The notes under the pieces were generated by a model, which saw only the letters and a list, made by a program, of their open reading frames with translations, did not search any database and had not been told where the DNA came from. This document shows, in pieces, positions 1 to 8,183 of a DNA stretch of 12,923 bases; position 1 is the stretch's first letter, and the number at the start of each line of letters is the position of its first letter. The stretch lies in assembly GCA_018064385.1 (NCBI GenBank), contig JAGHVI010000026.1, forward strand, positions 1 to 12,923, read 5' to 3'. The translations under genes and the position numbers were made by a program. The DNA is from Candidatus Minthenecus merdequi. GTDB lineage: Bacteria; Bacteroidota; Bacteroidia; Bacteroidales; Paludibacteraceae.

Positions 1-101
1 AAAAAAACACCAATACAATCACTATTCAGGCAAAAAAAGCCATTAAAATATCAAACCATCATTATTTTTTCGCCGTAAAAACAACAACGAATCTTGCAAA
101 A
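1..101. other. Short 3' flank of the operon, no gene seen
   Basis: This is AT-rich sequence downstream of the last gene of the minus-strand cluster. I see no reading frame with family resemblance and no strong terminator; the only candidate is a 3-bp GGC/GCC pair around an A-run near positions 29-42, too weak to call. The next gene in either direction lies outside the window. Confidence 0.5.
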
Positions 102-1418
102 TCAGTTTCTGATCCTCCAATATTGAGGATAGAGATTATTACACCTATTCCCGACATTCTTCACCCATCCCAAACAATGACCTTCGTAACACACAAGCAC
201 AATACCCCTCTGCACACCGTCCAACACAATAGCCTCGCATTTCAAAAATTTCAAAGCCGTCTCCCTGTCAACATTCACAGTAACAAACCTCTCTGTATTA
301 ATTACACTGCTCAACGCCAGTCCAGCAGCAGGAATCCAGATTCGTCCCTTCATTTCAGCATATTGCACACCAGCGGAAAAAATGTTCAACCGTATCTTCA
401 GCATAGACTGCAAAACTTCAATATGATGATTAACCATTGCCCAACGCATATTCTTCAAATCATATAGTTGATAATCATCGCTGTGAAGCAACCACTCTGC
501 CCTCTCATTAACCAACGGAACAAGACCCTTGGAATGCAACCTATTACTGTTACCGCCACAAACTTTTCTAAAGACAGCCATAAACAATCCCTCTCCTTTA
601 ACTCTGTGAGGATAAAAGTGATACCCCCCAACTACAGAACATTCAATACCCCAACTATCGTCTATAGGCACATTGCAAACCTCACCGCCCAATGTATCAA
701 TTATCCACTTAACATTATCCTCATTCTCCAGATGGTTGAATGTACAAGTGCTAAACACCATCACACCGCCAGTTTTTAATGTTTTCCATACAGACGCTAT
801 TATCTCTCTCTGTCTTGCCACGCAAATCTGTACATTATCCAAAGACCATTCACGGACGGCATCTTCATCTTTACGGAACATTCCCTCGCCCGAACATGGA
901 GCATCAACGACCACGCAGTCAAACACCTCACCGAGGTTTTCGTATTGAACTGATGTATTATTTGTAATAATGACATTAGGATACCCCCATTTAGTAATAT
1001 TCTCAACAAGTATGTTTGCCCTTTTAGCAACATACTCATTACAGACTAACAATCCGTTATCATCAAGCCACTCAGCTATCAAAGTAGATTTTCCTCCTGG
1101 GGCAGCGCAAGCGTCAAACACTATAGCATCATGCTTCACAAAATTTTTCAGAACATGCCAAAGGAACATTGACGAAGCCTCTTGGACATAAAAGCAACCG
1201 CAATGCAAACGAGGGTCATCAGTGAATCGAGGTCTTTCGCTTAAATATCTTCCCCATTCGCACCATGGCACAACACTCTCACCGACATCAACTATTTTGC
1301 GGGAGTTCACTCTCACACTGACTATAGGTTCGCACGAAATAGCCTCAACCAAATCGTCAACACTATCACCCAAAGTTTCGTACAACAAATCAATATAATC
1401 CTTGCTTAGTTCCATCAT
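102..1418 (-). CDS. rsmF: RsmF-type rRNA (cytosine-C5)-methyltransferase
   Basis: This is an S-adenosylmethionine-dependent RNA m5C methyltransferase of the RsmB/RsmF/NSUN family; the RsmF type methylates 16S rRNA in the cytoplasm. Residue numbers assume the start chosen here. The SAM-binding motif DACAAPGGKS is at about 102-111. Motif IV, DAPCSGEGMF, is at 172-181 with Cys175. Motif VI, STCTFN, follows with the likely nucleophile Cys225. YPHRVKGEGLF is at 269-279. A C-terminal domain of about 150 residues ends in GNRCNNLYPQYWRIRN, so the protein is complete (438 aa, close to the usual 450-480). An in-frame ATG at 1436 would add MGNIGG, but 1418 is preferred: its ATG forms an ATGA overlap with the stop of the upstream ABC-F gene, as at other junctions here, and GGTGGA lies just before it. 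An ATG at 1415 is also possible. The exact target cytosine is inferred only from the family. Confidence 0.9.
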   Translation of the reverse strand: MMELSKDYIDLLYETLGDSVDDLVEAISCEPIVSVRVNSRKIVDVGESVVPWCEWGRYLSERPRFTDDPRLHCGCFYVQEASSMFLWHVLKNFVKHDAIVFDACAAPGGKSTLIAEWLDDNGLLVCNEYVAKRANILVENITKWGYPNVIITNNTSVQYENLGEVFDCVVVDAPCSGEGMFRKDEDAVREWSLDNVQICVARQREIIASVWKTLKTGGVMVFSTCTFNHLENEDNVKWIIDTLGGEVCNVPIDDSWGIECSVVGGYHFYPHRVKGEGLFMAVFRKVCGGNSNRLHSKGLVPLVNERAEWLLHSDDYQLYDLKNMRWAMVNHHIEVLQSMLKIRLNIFSAGVQYAEMKGRIWIPAAGLALSSVINTERFVTVNVDRETALKFLKCEAIVLDGVQRGIVLVCYEGHCLGWVKNVGNRCNNLYPQYWRIRN

Positions 1419-3322
1419 TCCACCAATATTTCCCATTCATACATACGTTCGTCCAACTCTTTTTTCATTCTATTATATGTTTCAACAAGAGCCACATCAC
1501 ACTCTCCAGAAGCAAAACGCTCTTCCATCTGCTTCAAATCGCCCTCCAACTTGGCAATACGCTCTTCGATTGCCGCAATATCCCTTTCCTTTTTTTTAGC
1601 GGCACGAGCCTCTTCTTTTCTCTTTTCGTACTCAGCCCTACCCTCTTTGACATTTGTAACGTCATCGTTTATATCAACCGCCACATCTGATATTTTATCC
1701 AACTCCATCAGGCTCTCCAATTTTTTCTCCTCAAGGAACTCTTTTATACCACCGATATGCTGTTTGATTTTCTTATCACAAAACTCATACACTTTTTCAA
1801 CGAGTCCATCCATAAAATCCCTATCGTGACTCACCACAATCACCGTACCATCGAAAGCTTGTATAGCCTCTTTAAGCACATCTTTAGACCTCATATCCAG
1901 ATGATTTGTAGGTTCGTCCAATATAAGCAGATTAACAGGTTCAAGTAGCAGACGAATCATTGCAAGGCGGCTGCGTTCTCCACCCGATAACACCCCGACA
2001 CATTTATCAGAAGCCTCACCGCCAAACATAAAAGCTCCTAAAATATCCTTTATCTTTGTTCTAATATCCCCAACAGCCACACGGTCAATAGTGTCAAACA
2101 CAGTCAGATTCTCGTCCAACAGCGACGCTTGGTTTTGAGCAAAATAACCTATCTTTACCCCATGTCCGATTTTCAAAATGCCATCGTATGGAATTTCTCC
2201 CATAATGCACTTAACCAATGTAGATTTTCCTTCACCATTTTTTCCTACAAAGGCAACTTTTTCACCTCTTTTAATCTGTAAATCCACATTAGACAAAACC
2301 ACATGTTCTGCGTAAGCCTTAGTCAGTCCCTCAATCTCCACAGGCATAACTCCCGAATGAGGAGCAGGAGGAAATTTCAGTCTCAATTGAGAGTGATCTT
2401 CCAAATCCACCTCTATTCTCTCAAGTTTTTCCAATTGTTTTATACGGCTCTGAACTTGAACAGCCTTTGTAGCCTTATATCTGAATCTCTCAATAAAATC
2501 CTCTGTATCAGCTATCATTTTCTGTTGGTTCTCGTAGGCTCTAATCTGCTGTTCACGTCTCTCTTTCCTTAGTTCAACATATTTCGAGTAGTTTGCTTTA
2601 TAGTCATATATTTGTCCGAGGGAAATTTCTATTGTTCTACTAGTCACAGCATCAAGGAAGCTACGGTCGTGGCTGACCAGCAATAAAGCACTTGGAGATG
2701 TTTTCAGAAAATCCTCCAACCATTGTATTGATTCAATGTCAAGATGATTCGTTGGCTCGTCCAACAAAAGAATATCAGGTTTGGAAAGTAATATCTTTGC
2801 CAACTCTATTCTCATTCGCCATCCACCGCTGAATTCCATAGTTTTACGCTCGAAATCTTTTCTCACAAACCCCAAACCTAATAACGTTTTTTCGATATCA
2901 CCCATCATACTTTCGCCCCCCAACATACTCATCTCGCTGTTCAGGTGGTCCAGCCGCTCAATCAATGCTGCATAATCCTCGCTTTCATAGTCCATTCGCT
3001 TGTCCAACTCAGCCACAGTATCGTCTATCTCTTTCTGTTTTGCAAAAACGCCCTCAAATGCCGTTTTAACTTCGTCCAAGACAGTTTTGTCGTCTTTAAC
3101 CAACAGATGTTGAGGCAGGTATCCAACTTTCACACCTTTAGGCATTGACACACTACCATGTGTTGGTTGTTGTAAACCTGCAAAAATTTTAAGCATTGTT
3201 GACTTTCCCGCACCATTTTTGCCCACCAGCGCAATTTTTTCCTTATCGTTAACCTGAAATGATATCTCCTCAAACAAAGGAGTCCCCGTGAAGTCAACCG
3301 TCAATCCATTTACCGAAAACAT
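1415..3322 (-). CDS. ABC-F family ATPase (Uup/YheS-like)
   Basis: This is a soluble protein with two ABC ATPase domains and no membrane segments, which marks the ABC-F family. Such proteins bind the ribosomal E site and influence translation or relieve stalling. The first domain has Walker A GKNGAGKS at 34-41, signature FSGGW at 164-168 and Walker B LLLDEPTNHLD at 185-195. A charged helical linker of the inter-domain P-site motif type lies at about 240-320. The second domain has GKNGEGKS at 360-367, LSGGE at 445-449 and ILDEPTNHLD at 467-476. Both His switches are present (SHD). The last 75 or so residues are highly charged (rich in Glu, Lys and Arg) and look like the C-terminal coiled coil found in Uup/YheS-like members. 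At 635 aa it is full length. The start follows the dprA stop after 2 nt, with GAGGT about 5 nt upstream, one of the few good ribosome-binding sites here. Nothing suggests an antibiotic-resistance subtype, but the subfamily is not certain. Confidence 0.9.
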   Translation of the reverse strand: MFSVNGLTVDFTGTPLFEEISFQVNDKEKIALVGKNGAGKSTMLKIFAGLQQPTHGSVSMPKGVKVGYLPQHLLVKDDKTVLDEVKTAFEGVFAKQKEIDDTVAELDKRMDYESEDYAALIERLDHLNSEMSMLGGESMMGDIEKTLLGLGFVRKDFERKTMEFSGGWRMRIELAKILLSKPDILLLDEPTNHLDIESIQWLEDFLKTSPSALLLVSHDRSFLDAVTSRTIEISLGQIYDYKANYSKYVELRKERREQQIRAYENQQKMIADTEDFIERFRYKATKAVQVQSRIKQLEKLERIEVDLEDHSQLRLKFPPAPHSGVMPVEIEGLTKAYAEHVVLSNVDLQIKRGEKVAFVGKNGEGKSTLVKCIMGEIPYDGILKIGHGVKIGYFAQNQASLLDENLTVFDTIDRVAVGDIRTKIKDILGAFMFGGEASDKCVGVLSGGERSRLAMIRLLLEPVNLLILDEPTNHLDMRSKDVLKEAIQAFDGTVIVVSHDRDFMDGLVEKVYEFCDKKIKQHIGGIKEFLEEKKLESLMELDKISDVAVDINDDVTNVKEGRAEYEKRKEEARAAKKKERDIAAIEERIAKLEGDLKQMEERFASGECDVALVETYNRMKKELDERMYEWEILVE

Positions 3323-3324
3323 AA

Positions 3325-4458
3325 TTACCTCAATTTACTCTTCGTCGTCAAATCATACAAATCTCCCGCCATCTGCTCAATTATATCGTCAAACACCATC
3401 TCAGCCAATGCAGAACTGACCTCCGACATTGGCTCATCAAGTTCACCTACCAGTTCATTTACTTGCATTTGTCCTCTGTCCTTCAACAATTTGAAGATTT
3501 TCTCTTGCACTCCCGACAAATTTAATGTTTCGTTATCGAGTGGCAACTCTTGTTCTTGGATTCTTTGCCACATCATTTTGTCCAAAAACTCATTAGTTGA
3601 AAAGAAAATTTCTGCCTTGTGGTCAGAAATCAGTTTATTACAACCCATAGAATTTTTATCATCTAATCTTCCTGGTACAGCAAATAATTCTCTATTGTAC
3701 TCCATTGCAATCCTTGCTGTTGACATAGATCCACCCTTTTCGGCAGACTCAACAACTATCGTAGCATCACTTATACCGGCAACTATTCTATTTCTTTGTA
3801 GAAAATTAAAACCGACAGGCTCAGTCATAGATGAAAATTCAGTCAATAAAGCGCCCCCACTTTCAGCTATATCAGCAGCATAACGTCTATGAGCAGCAGG
3901 ATAGATTCTATCTAACCCATGAGCCAATACAGCCACAGTATCCAGTCCATAATCCAAAGCAGCCTTGTGAGCTTCTATGTCTATTCCATACGCCAATCCA
4001 CTGACTATCACTATATCTTTGTCTATATCAGCCAATTGTTGAACAATGTATCTCGCCATATTCTTGCCATATTGAGAAGCACGTCTTGTTCCAACCATTG
4101 CAACCATCTTTCTATTATTCAAAGACATTTGTCCCAACTGATACAGCACAACAGGCGCATCGGGACATTCCATCATTTTGACAGGATAGTCTCCTTCGCC
4201 ATATATTTTAATTGCTATACCGTGCTTATAGGCAAAAGCAAGTTCTTGTTCAGCCAACAAGAAGGCATCCTTTCTCACGGACTCATCACTGAGTATTGTT
4301 CCAACCTGTCCACCAATTTTGCTTATCTCATCTAAAGGCACAGACCACAATTCTTCAGCACTGCCAAAATGCTCCAGCAATATCTTCTGTTTTTGCCCAT
4401 GCAATCCATCTATCTTTGTGAGTGCTATGGCGCTCAATATTTTGTCATCTCTTTCCAT
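3325..4458 (-). CDS. dprA: DNA-processing protein DprA
   Basis: DprA binds incoming single-stranded DNA during natural transformation and loads RecA onto it; it is also kept in many bacteria not known to be competent. An N-terminal helical region resembling SAM/HhH folds (about 1-75) precedes the Rossmann-like core. The core carries VGTRRASQYGK at 122-132, VSGLAYGIDIEAH at 152-164, the GLDRIYPAAHRR segment at 181-192, LLTEF at 204-208, QRNRIVAGIS at 221-230, and EKGGSMSTARIA at 240-251 followed by VPGRLDDKNSMGCN. A C-terminal winged-helix domain (about 312-370) fits DprA_WH. The length of 377 aa is normal. Its start overlaps the end of recN by 14 nt, so it is probably coupled to recN. The RecN-DprA pairing fits recombination and repair. 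Whether this organism takes up DNA cannot be told from the window. Confidence 0.95.
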   Translation of the reverse strand: MERDDKILSAIALTKIDGLHGQKQKILLEHFGSAEELWSVPLDEISKIGGQVGTILSDESVRKDAFLLAEQELAFAYKHGIAIKIYGEGDYPVKMMECPDAPVVLYQLGQMSLNNRKMVAMVGTRRASQYGKNMARYIVQQLADIDKDIVIVSGLAYGIDIEAHKAALDYGLDTVAVLAHGLDRIYPAAHRRYAADIAESGGALLTEFSSMTEPVGFNFLQRNRIVAGISDATIVVESAEKGGSMSTARIAMEYNRELFAVPGRLDDKNSMGCNKLISDHKAEIFFSTNEFLDKMMWQRIQEQELPLDNETLNLSGVQEKIFKLLKDRGQMQVNELVGELDEPMSEVSSALAEMVFDDIIEQMAGDLYDLTTKSKLR

Positions 4459-6103
4459 ATATCAATTCCTTCGCTGCATTCAGTGCTGTTTCTGAAGGAT
4501 TCTTGCCCGACAACATCTCAGCAATTTCCAATTCTCTCTTTTCGGAAGTCAACCTCTGGATATTAGTAACCGTCCTTTCCTTCAAGTCCTCTTTAAACAC
4601 TTTAAAGTGAGTCACACCTTTTGCGGCAATTTGTGGCAAGTGTGTTATAGCGATAACCTGAGAATATAGAGCGATGTGCTGCATCACTTCGCCCATTCTT
4701 CCAGCCATTTCGCCTGAAACACCAGTGTCAATTTCATCAAATATTATAGTCTGTAAACCTCGTTTTTCGGTCATAAGAGCCTTGAGCGCAAGCATAACAC
4801 GTGCCATCTCACCACCAGATGCTATTTTCCCAATGTTCTGAGGAATACCGTTTTTGTTTGCAGAGAATTTAATTTCCACTTCGTCCGCTCCATAAAAGTC
4901 ACACTTTCTTTCTCTCATCGCAATCTCAACTTTTGCATTGACAATCCCCAAATAGACCAACCTTTGCACCATCGTTTTCTCTATTTCGCCAATGACACCA
5001 CGCCGCATAGCACTCAATGCTGCTGCCTTCTCTTTCATCATTTTCTCCAATTCAACGCACTCGTTTTCCAGTTTTCTCACCTCATCGTCTCTTTGCTCAA
5101 TACTCTCAAGTTTTTGCTCGAATTGGTGTTGTAAAGCTAATAATTGCTCGCATTTTTGCACTTTATGTTTCTGCTCCAACGAATATATCACACCAAGTCT
5201 CTCTTCAATTTGCACCCTCCTATTCTCGTCTGTGAAAATTTCGTTCATCTGTCTCGACACATCGTTCGACATCTCTCTCAAATCCACATATCTCTCATTA
5301 ATTGACTCTGCCATTTCGCAGAACGAAGCAGAATATTTGCCCAATTTTCTCAACCTCTGCACGCACACTTTCAGTATTGACAACGCTCCTGCTGTCTCAT
5401 TTTCCATTGAATCGCTCACCACACAAAGCTCTCCTTTTATCTCCTCCGCATGCTCTATGCGGCTTTGTTCGTCCTCTAATCTTTCCTGTTCTCCCTCTTC
5501 AATTTTTGCCTCAACTAATTGCCTATATTGGTATTCGTCATATTCTCTTTCTCTTTCACTGACTTCTATGATTTCTTTCAGCTCCGCAAGTTGTTTGCTT
5601 ACTTTTATATATCTTCCATAAATTTGCTGATATTCAGATAGTTTTTCCTCGTTTTTCGCCACAGTATCCAATATATTCAACTGAAATTCTTTTCTTTCCA
5701 GTAAGAGGTTTTGATGTTGCGAATGGATATCTATTATTGCCGAAGCAATACTCTTCATAATGGTCAGGCTTACAGGTGTATCGTTAACGAAGGCACGACT
5801 TTTGCCCATTGCAGTCATTTCTCTGCGCAAGATTATCACGTCGTCAACATCATAATCCTCGGTCAATCTTCTCAATTCATCAGTCAAATCGTTAACACTG
5901 AACTCTGCCTCAACCACACATTTTTTTGCCCCCTCTCTAACAGCTGTCACGTCACCTCTGCCTCCCATAATCAGAGCAAGAGCACCCATAATTATAGATT
6001 TTCCAGCACCAGTCTCGCCTGTTATAACATTAAAACCATTGCTGAAATCAATATCTAACTTTTCAATCAAGGCATAGTCTGAAATATAAAGTCTCTTTAG
6101 CAT
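4445..6103 (-). CDS. recN: DNA repair protein RecN
   Basis: RecN is an SMC-like ATPase that acts at DNA double-strand breaks, tethering DNA and supporting RecA-dependent repair. The N-terminus has the RecN/RecF/SMC head with Walker A GETGAGKS at 29-36. HSQHQNLLL at 127-135 is the conserved segment at the base of the coiled coil. A long Glu/Lys/Arg/Gln-rich coiled-coil region runs from about 150 to 370. The C-terminal head has the ABC signature ASGGEMARVMLALK at 428-441, Walker B TIIFDEIDTGVSG at 452-464 and HLPQIAA at 488-494. At 552 aa it is full length and intact. The start lies 3 nt after the stop of the PorD/DUF4835 gene, and the end overlaps dprA by 14 nt. A coaBC-DUF4835-recN order is common in Bacteroidota as I know it. 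No LexA-type operator can be placed because the gene is internal to the operon. Confidence 0.96.
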   Translation of the reverse strand: MLKRLYISDYALIEKLDIDFSNGFNVITGETGAGKSIIMGALALIMGGRGDVTAVREGAKKCVVEAEFSVNDLTDELRRLTEDYDVDDVIILRREMTAMGKSRAFVNDTPVSLTIMKSIASAIIDIHSQHQNLLLERKEFQLNILDTVAKNEEKLSEYQQIYGRYIKVSKQLAELKEIIEVSEREREYDEYQYRQLVEAKIEEGEQERLEDEQSRIEHAEEIKGELCVVSDSMENETAGALSILKVCVQRLRKLGKYSASFCEMAESINERYVDLREMSNDVSRQMNEIFTDENRRVQIEERLGVIYSLEQKHKVQKCEQLLALQHQFEQKLESIEQRDDEVRKLENECVELEKMMKEKAAALSAMRRGVIGEIEKTMVQRLVYLGIVNAKVEIAMRERKCDFYGADEVEIKFSANKNGIPQNIGKIASGGEMARVMLALKALMTEKRGLQTIIFDEIDTGVSGEMAGRMGEVMQHIALYSQVIAITHLPQIAAKGVTHFKVFKEDLKERTVTNIQRLTSEKRELEIAEMLSGKNPSETALNAAKELIYGKR

Positions 6104-6106
6104 CTT

Positions 6107-7021
6107 TTATTTTGCACTATTTATTTCTGCATATCTGTCAGCCATTGTTGGATTGATTGCCGTGAGATTGTCAATTGCCAACTCTTTCTCCTCTGATGTT
6201 CCCTTCTTGAAAATATTGATGATTTCATCGTTTTTTGCGTCCAATAACATCTGAACCAAAGCAGCACTTGGATTTTCTCGATTCAATTGTCTGAGCATAG
6301 GCAATGCTTCAGCAATCATAGCTCTTCCATTAACCACATTTTTCGACATATTGTCCAATGCCTGACGGTGATAGGTATAATAATACTCTCTAAGTCCTTT
6401 GAATCGTGAATCTTTCAGGTTATTAACGATAGCATATCTGTTTCTATCACCATCTTTTTCGAAAGCTTTCCATCCTTTTATTTCATTCTCGTCTGTTTTT
6501 GACTGACAAGAAGAAACAATCTGCTCTGCCCTGGTGAACATATCTGTTCCACCCATTTTGCTGTAAGAATCCAAATCACAACCAATCACAAGATATGCAT
6601 AATATGCTATGATGGCAGTAAGGTTGTTATCGTATGTACTTGTGTTGAGTTCCAGCTTATCGAACTGTTCGTAATGGAAATTCACTTTATCATCTCTCAC
6701 GTTCAGCAACGTTGTTGTATATGATGTTCCATACACTGGTCTTGAGGCTGAAACCTGTAACACGCAACTCATCATACCATCAGCATAAGAATTTACCACA
6801 AGCGAGAAATTACACTCAATTTTTTCTTCTTCTCTAAGCGTCATATCAGTCCACTTTGTGTCGTTGATGAATTGTTTGAGGTCAGTCTCCAACGATTTGA
6901 ACACCTCAATATTAGTTCCTTGCACCTGCGAAGTGTTCATCACAAGGTTGCATTTCAACTCTTGTGCACCGATTGTCAATACTATCAGCAACAGTTGAAT
7001 AATAATAAATATCTTTTTCAT
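6107..7021 (-). CDS. porD: PorD/DUF4835 family exported protein
   Basis: This is a 304-aa protein of the Bacteroidota-specific DUF4835 family, which I recall being annotated as type IX secretion system protein PorD. A clear signal peptide (MKKIFIIIQLLLIVLTIGAQ, cleavage probably after GA or AQ at 19-20) sends it to the periplasm or envelope. Family hallmarks include RPVYGTSYTTTLLNVRDD at about 94-111, the DNNLTAIIAYYAYLVIG stretch at 131-147, and the following DLDSYSKMGG. There is no lipobox, no membrane segment beyond the signal and no enzyme motif. The start forms an ATGA overlap with the coaB stop, and recN follows after 3 nt. Its place between coaBC and recN is conserved in the phylum as I know it, which supports the family call. 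A direct role in secretion is family-level knowledge; no other por/spr gene is in the window. Confidence 0.85.
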   Translation of the reverse strand: MKKIFIIIQLLLIVLTIGAQELKCNLVMNTSQVQGTNIEVFKSLETDLKQFINDTKWTDMTLREEEKIECNFSLVVNSYADGMMSCVLQVSASRPVYGTSYTTTLLNVRDDKVNFHYEQFDKLELNTSTYDNNLTAIIAYYAYLVIGCDLDSYSKMGGTDMFTRAEQIVSSCQSKTDENEIKGWKAFEKDGDRNRYAIVNNLKDSRFKGLREYYYTYHRQALDNMSKNVVNGRAMIAEALPMLRQLNRENPSAALVQMLLDAKNDEIINIFKKGTSEEKELAIDNLTAINPTMADRYAEINSAK

Positions 7022-7650
7022 ATCTTCTCTATTTCCCTTAAAATATCTAATGCAACCTCTCTTTTCGGCTTGAGTTCATATTCTATTTTCTCGCCTGAGA
7101 CTTTCAGTATGGTTATTTTGTTAGTGTCATACCCAAAACAAGCACCTTTGTCTTTCAGCGAGTTCAGCACAATGAAGTCAAGATTTTTTCTTTTCATTTT
7201 CTCCAATGCGTGCTGTTCTTCATCGTTAGTTTCCAATGCAAAACCGACAAGAAACTGTCCTTGTTTTTTAATTTTACCCACCGAAGCAGCAATGTCCTTA
7301 GTAGGAATCAACTCAATCACAAGATTATCGTTCTCTCGTTTTATCTTTTTATCTGCCACAATCGCTGGTGTAAAATCAGCCACAGCAGCACAAAGCACAG
7401 CTCCGTCCATATCAGGAAACCACTTCAACACAGCCTCATACATTTGATGTGCACTTTCAACATCAATGCGAATAATGTTAGAGTTCTTTTGTTTTATCTG
7501 CACAGGACCCGCCACCAATGTCACCTGGTGACCTGCATCAGCCAAAGCGTCGGCAATAGCAAATCCCATTTTTCCTGTCGAATAATTGCCAATAAACCTC
7601 ACAGGGTCTATTCTTTCGTATGTTGGTCCTGCCGTTACTAAAATCTTCAT
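7018..7650 (-). CDS. coaB: Stand-alone phosphopantothenate-cysteine ligase CoaB
   Basis: CoaB joins 4'-phosphopantothenate to cysteine using a nucleotide triphosphate (CTP in most bacteria), the step before the CoaC decarboxylase in coenzyme A synthesis. The 210-aa protein corresponds to the C-terminal half of usual CoaBC proteins. Visible motifs are AGPTYERIDPVRFIGNYSTG at about 7-26, with the Asn of the ligase site at 22, CAAVADFTP at 87-95, the KIKR form of the KxKK motif at 102-105, and LVGFALETNDE at 134-144. It starts at ATG 7650, overlapping the coaC stop as ATGA. In its own frame a stop codon lies seven codons upstream of this ATG, so it cannot be extended back into coaC. No Shine-Dalgarno is evident, so coupling to coaC is likely. 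Fused CoaBC carries a linker of roughly 10-15 residues here that is missing in this window. I believe this is a true split rather than a sequencing frameshift. Confidence 0.9.
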   Translation of the reverse strand: MKILVTAGPTYERIDPVRFIGNYSTGKMGFAIADALADAGHQVTLVAGPVQIKQKNSNIIRIDVESAHQMYEAVLKWFPDMDGAVLCAAVADFTPAIVADKKIKRENDNLVIELIPTKDIAASVGKIKKQGQFLVGFALETNDEEQHALEKMKRKNLDFIVLNSLKDKGACFGYDTNKITILKVSGEKIEYELKPKREVALDILREIEKI

Positions 7651-8183
7651 AGGATATTCTTTATTCGCTCAACAATCTTTTCTGGTTCTTCCATTTTACC
7701 TTGTCCAACTGCACCGCAAGCCAACTCCCCAACAATAGGTTCAATAAACTCAACACCACAATCTTTCAATACCCTTATATTCCTCTGTACTATTGGGTTA
7801 TTATACATCTTATCATTCATAGCAGGTGCAAAAACAATTTTACCACCGAATGCCAACAATGTTGTTGTCAATAAGTCGTCGGCAACTCCTGCCGCATATT
7901 TTCCAATACAATTTGCCGTAGCTGGAGCAACAAGCATAATATCCCCCCAGTCGGACAATGCTATATGTTCAGGATTCCATTCACCCTGTTTTTCAAACGT
8001 CTCAGTATAGACTTTGTTTTTTGATACTGTCTGCAATGTCAGAGCAGTGACAAATTCACAAGCATTATGCGTCATAACACAGCGAACATCAGCTCCTTGT
8101 GCTTTCAACAGCCTAACAATCAAAGGTGCCTTGTATGCCGCAATACCTCCAGTGACTCCTAATACAATCTTTTTTCCTTTCAT
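7647..8183 (-). CDS. coaC: Stand-alone phosphopantothenoylcysteine decarboxylase CoaC
   Basis: CoaC is an FMN-dependent enzyme that decarboxylates 4'-phosphopantothenoylcysteine to 4'-phosphopantetheine in coenzyme A synthesis; family members form trimers or dodecamers. The protein has 178 aa, the size of the N-terminal half of CoaBC. It shows the flavoprotein motif LGVTGGIAAYKAP at 8-20 and catalytic His73 in PEHIALSDWGD (E. coli His75). APATANCIGK spans 86-95. The PAMNDKMY motif at 120-127 has Asn123 (E. coli Asn125), and Cys156 sits in the substrate-clamp segment ACGAVGQGKM (E. coli Cys158). All catalytic residues are therefore present. Both ends are ATGA overlaps, with the sirtuin stop upstream and the coaB start downstream. 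The sequence ends in VERIKNIL, about where the linker to the ligase domain would begin in fused proteins. Confidence 0.92.
   Translation of the reverse strand: MKGKKIVLGVTGGIAAYKAPLIVRLLKAQGADVRCVMTHNACEFVTALTLQTVSKNKVYTETFEKQGEWNPEHIALSDWGDIMLVAPATANCIGKYAAGVADDLLTTTLLAFGGKIVFAPAMNDKMYNNPIVQRNIRVLKDCGVEFIEPIVGELACGAVGQGKMEEPEKIVERIKNIL

Noticed and set aside
4992..5621. 209-codon plus-strand reading frame antisense to recN
   Set aside because: It is Ser/Cys/Phe-rich with no family resemblance and is fully covered by the coiled-coil part of recN, whose motifs are unmistakable.
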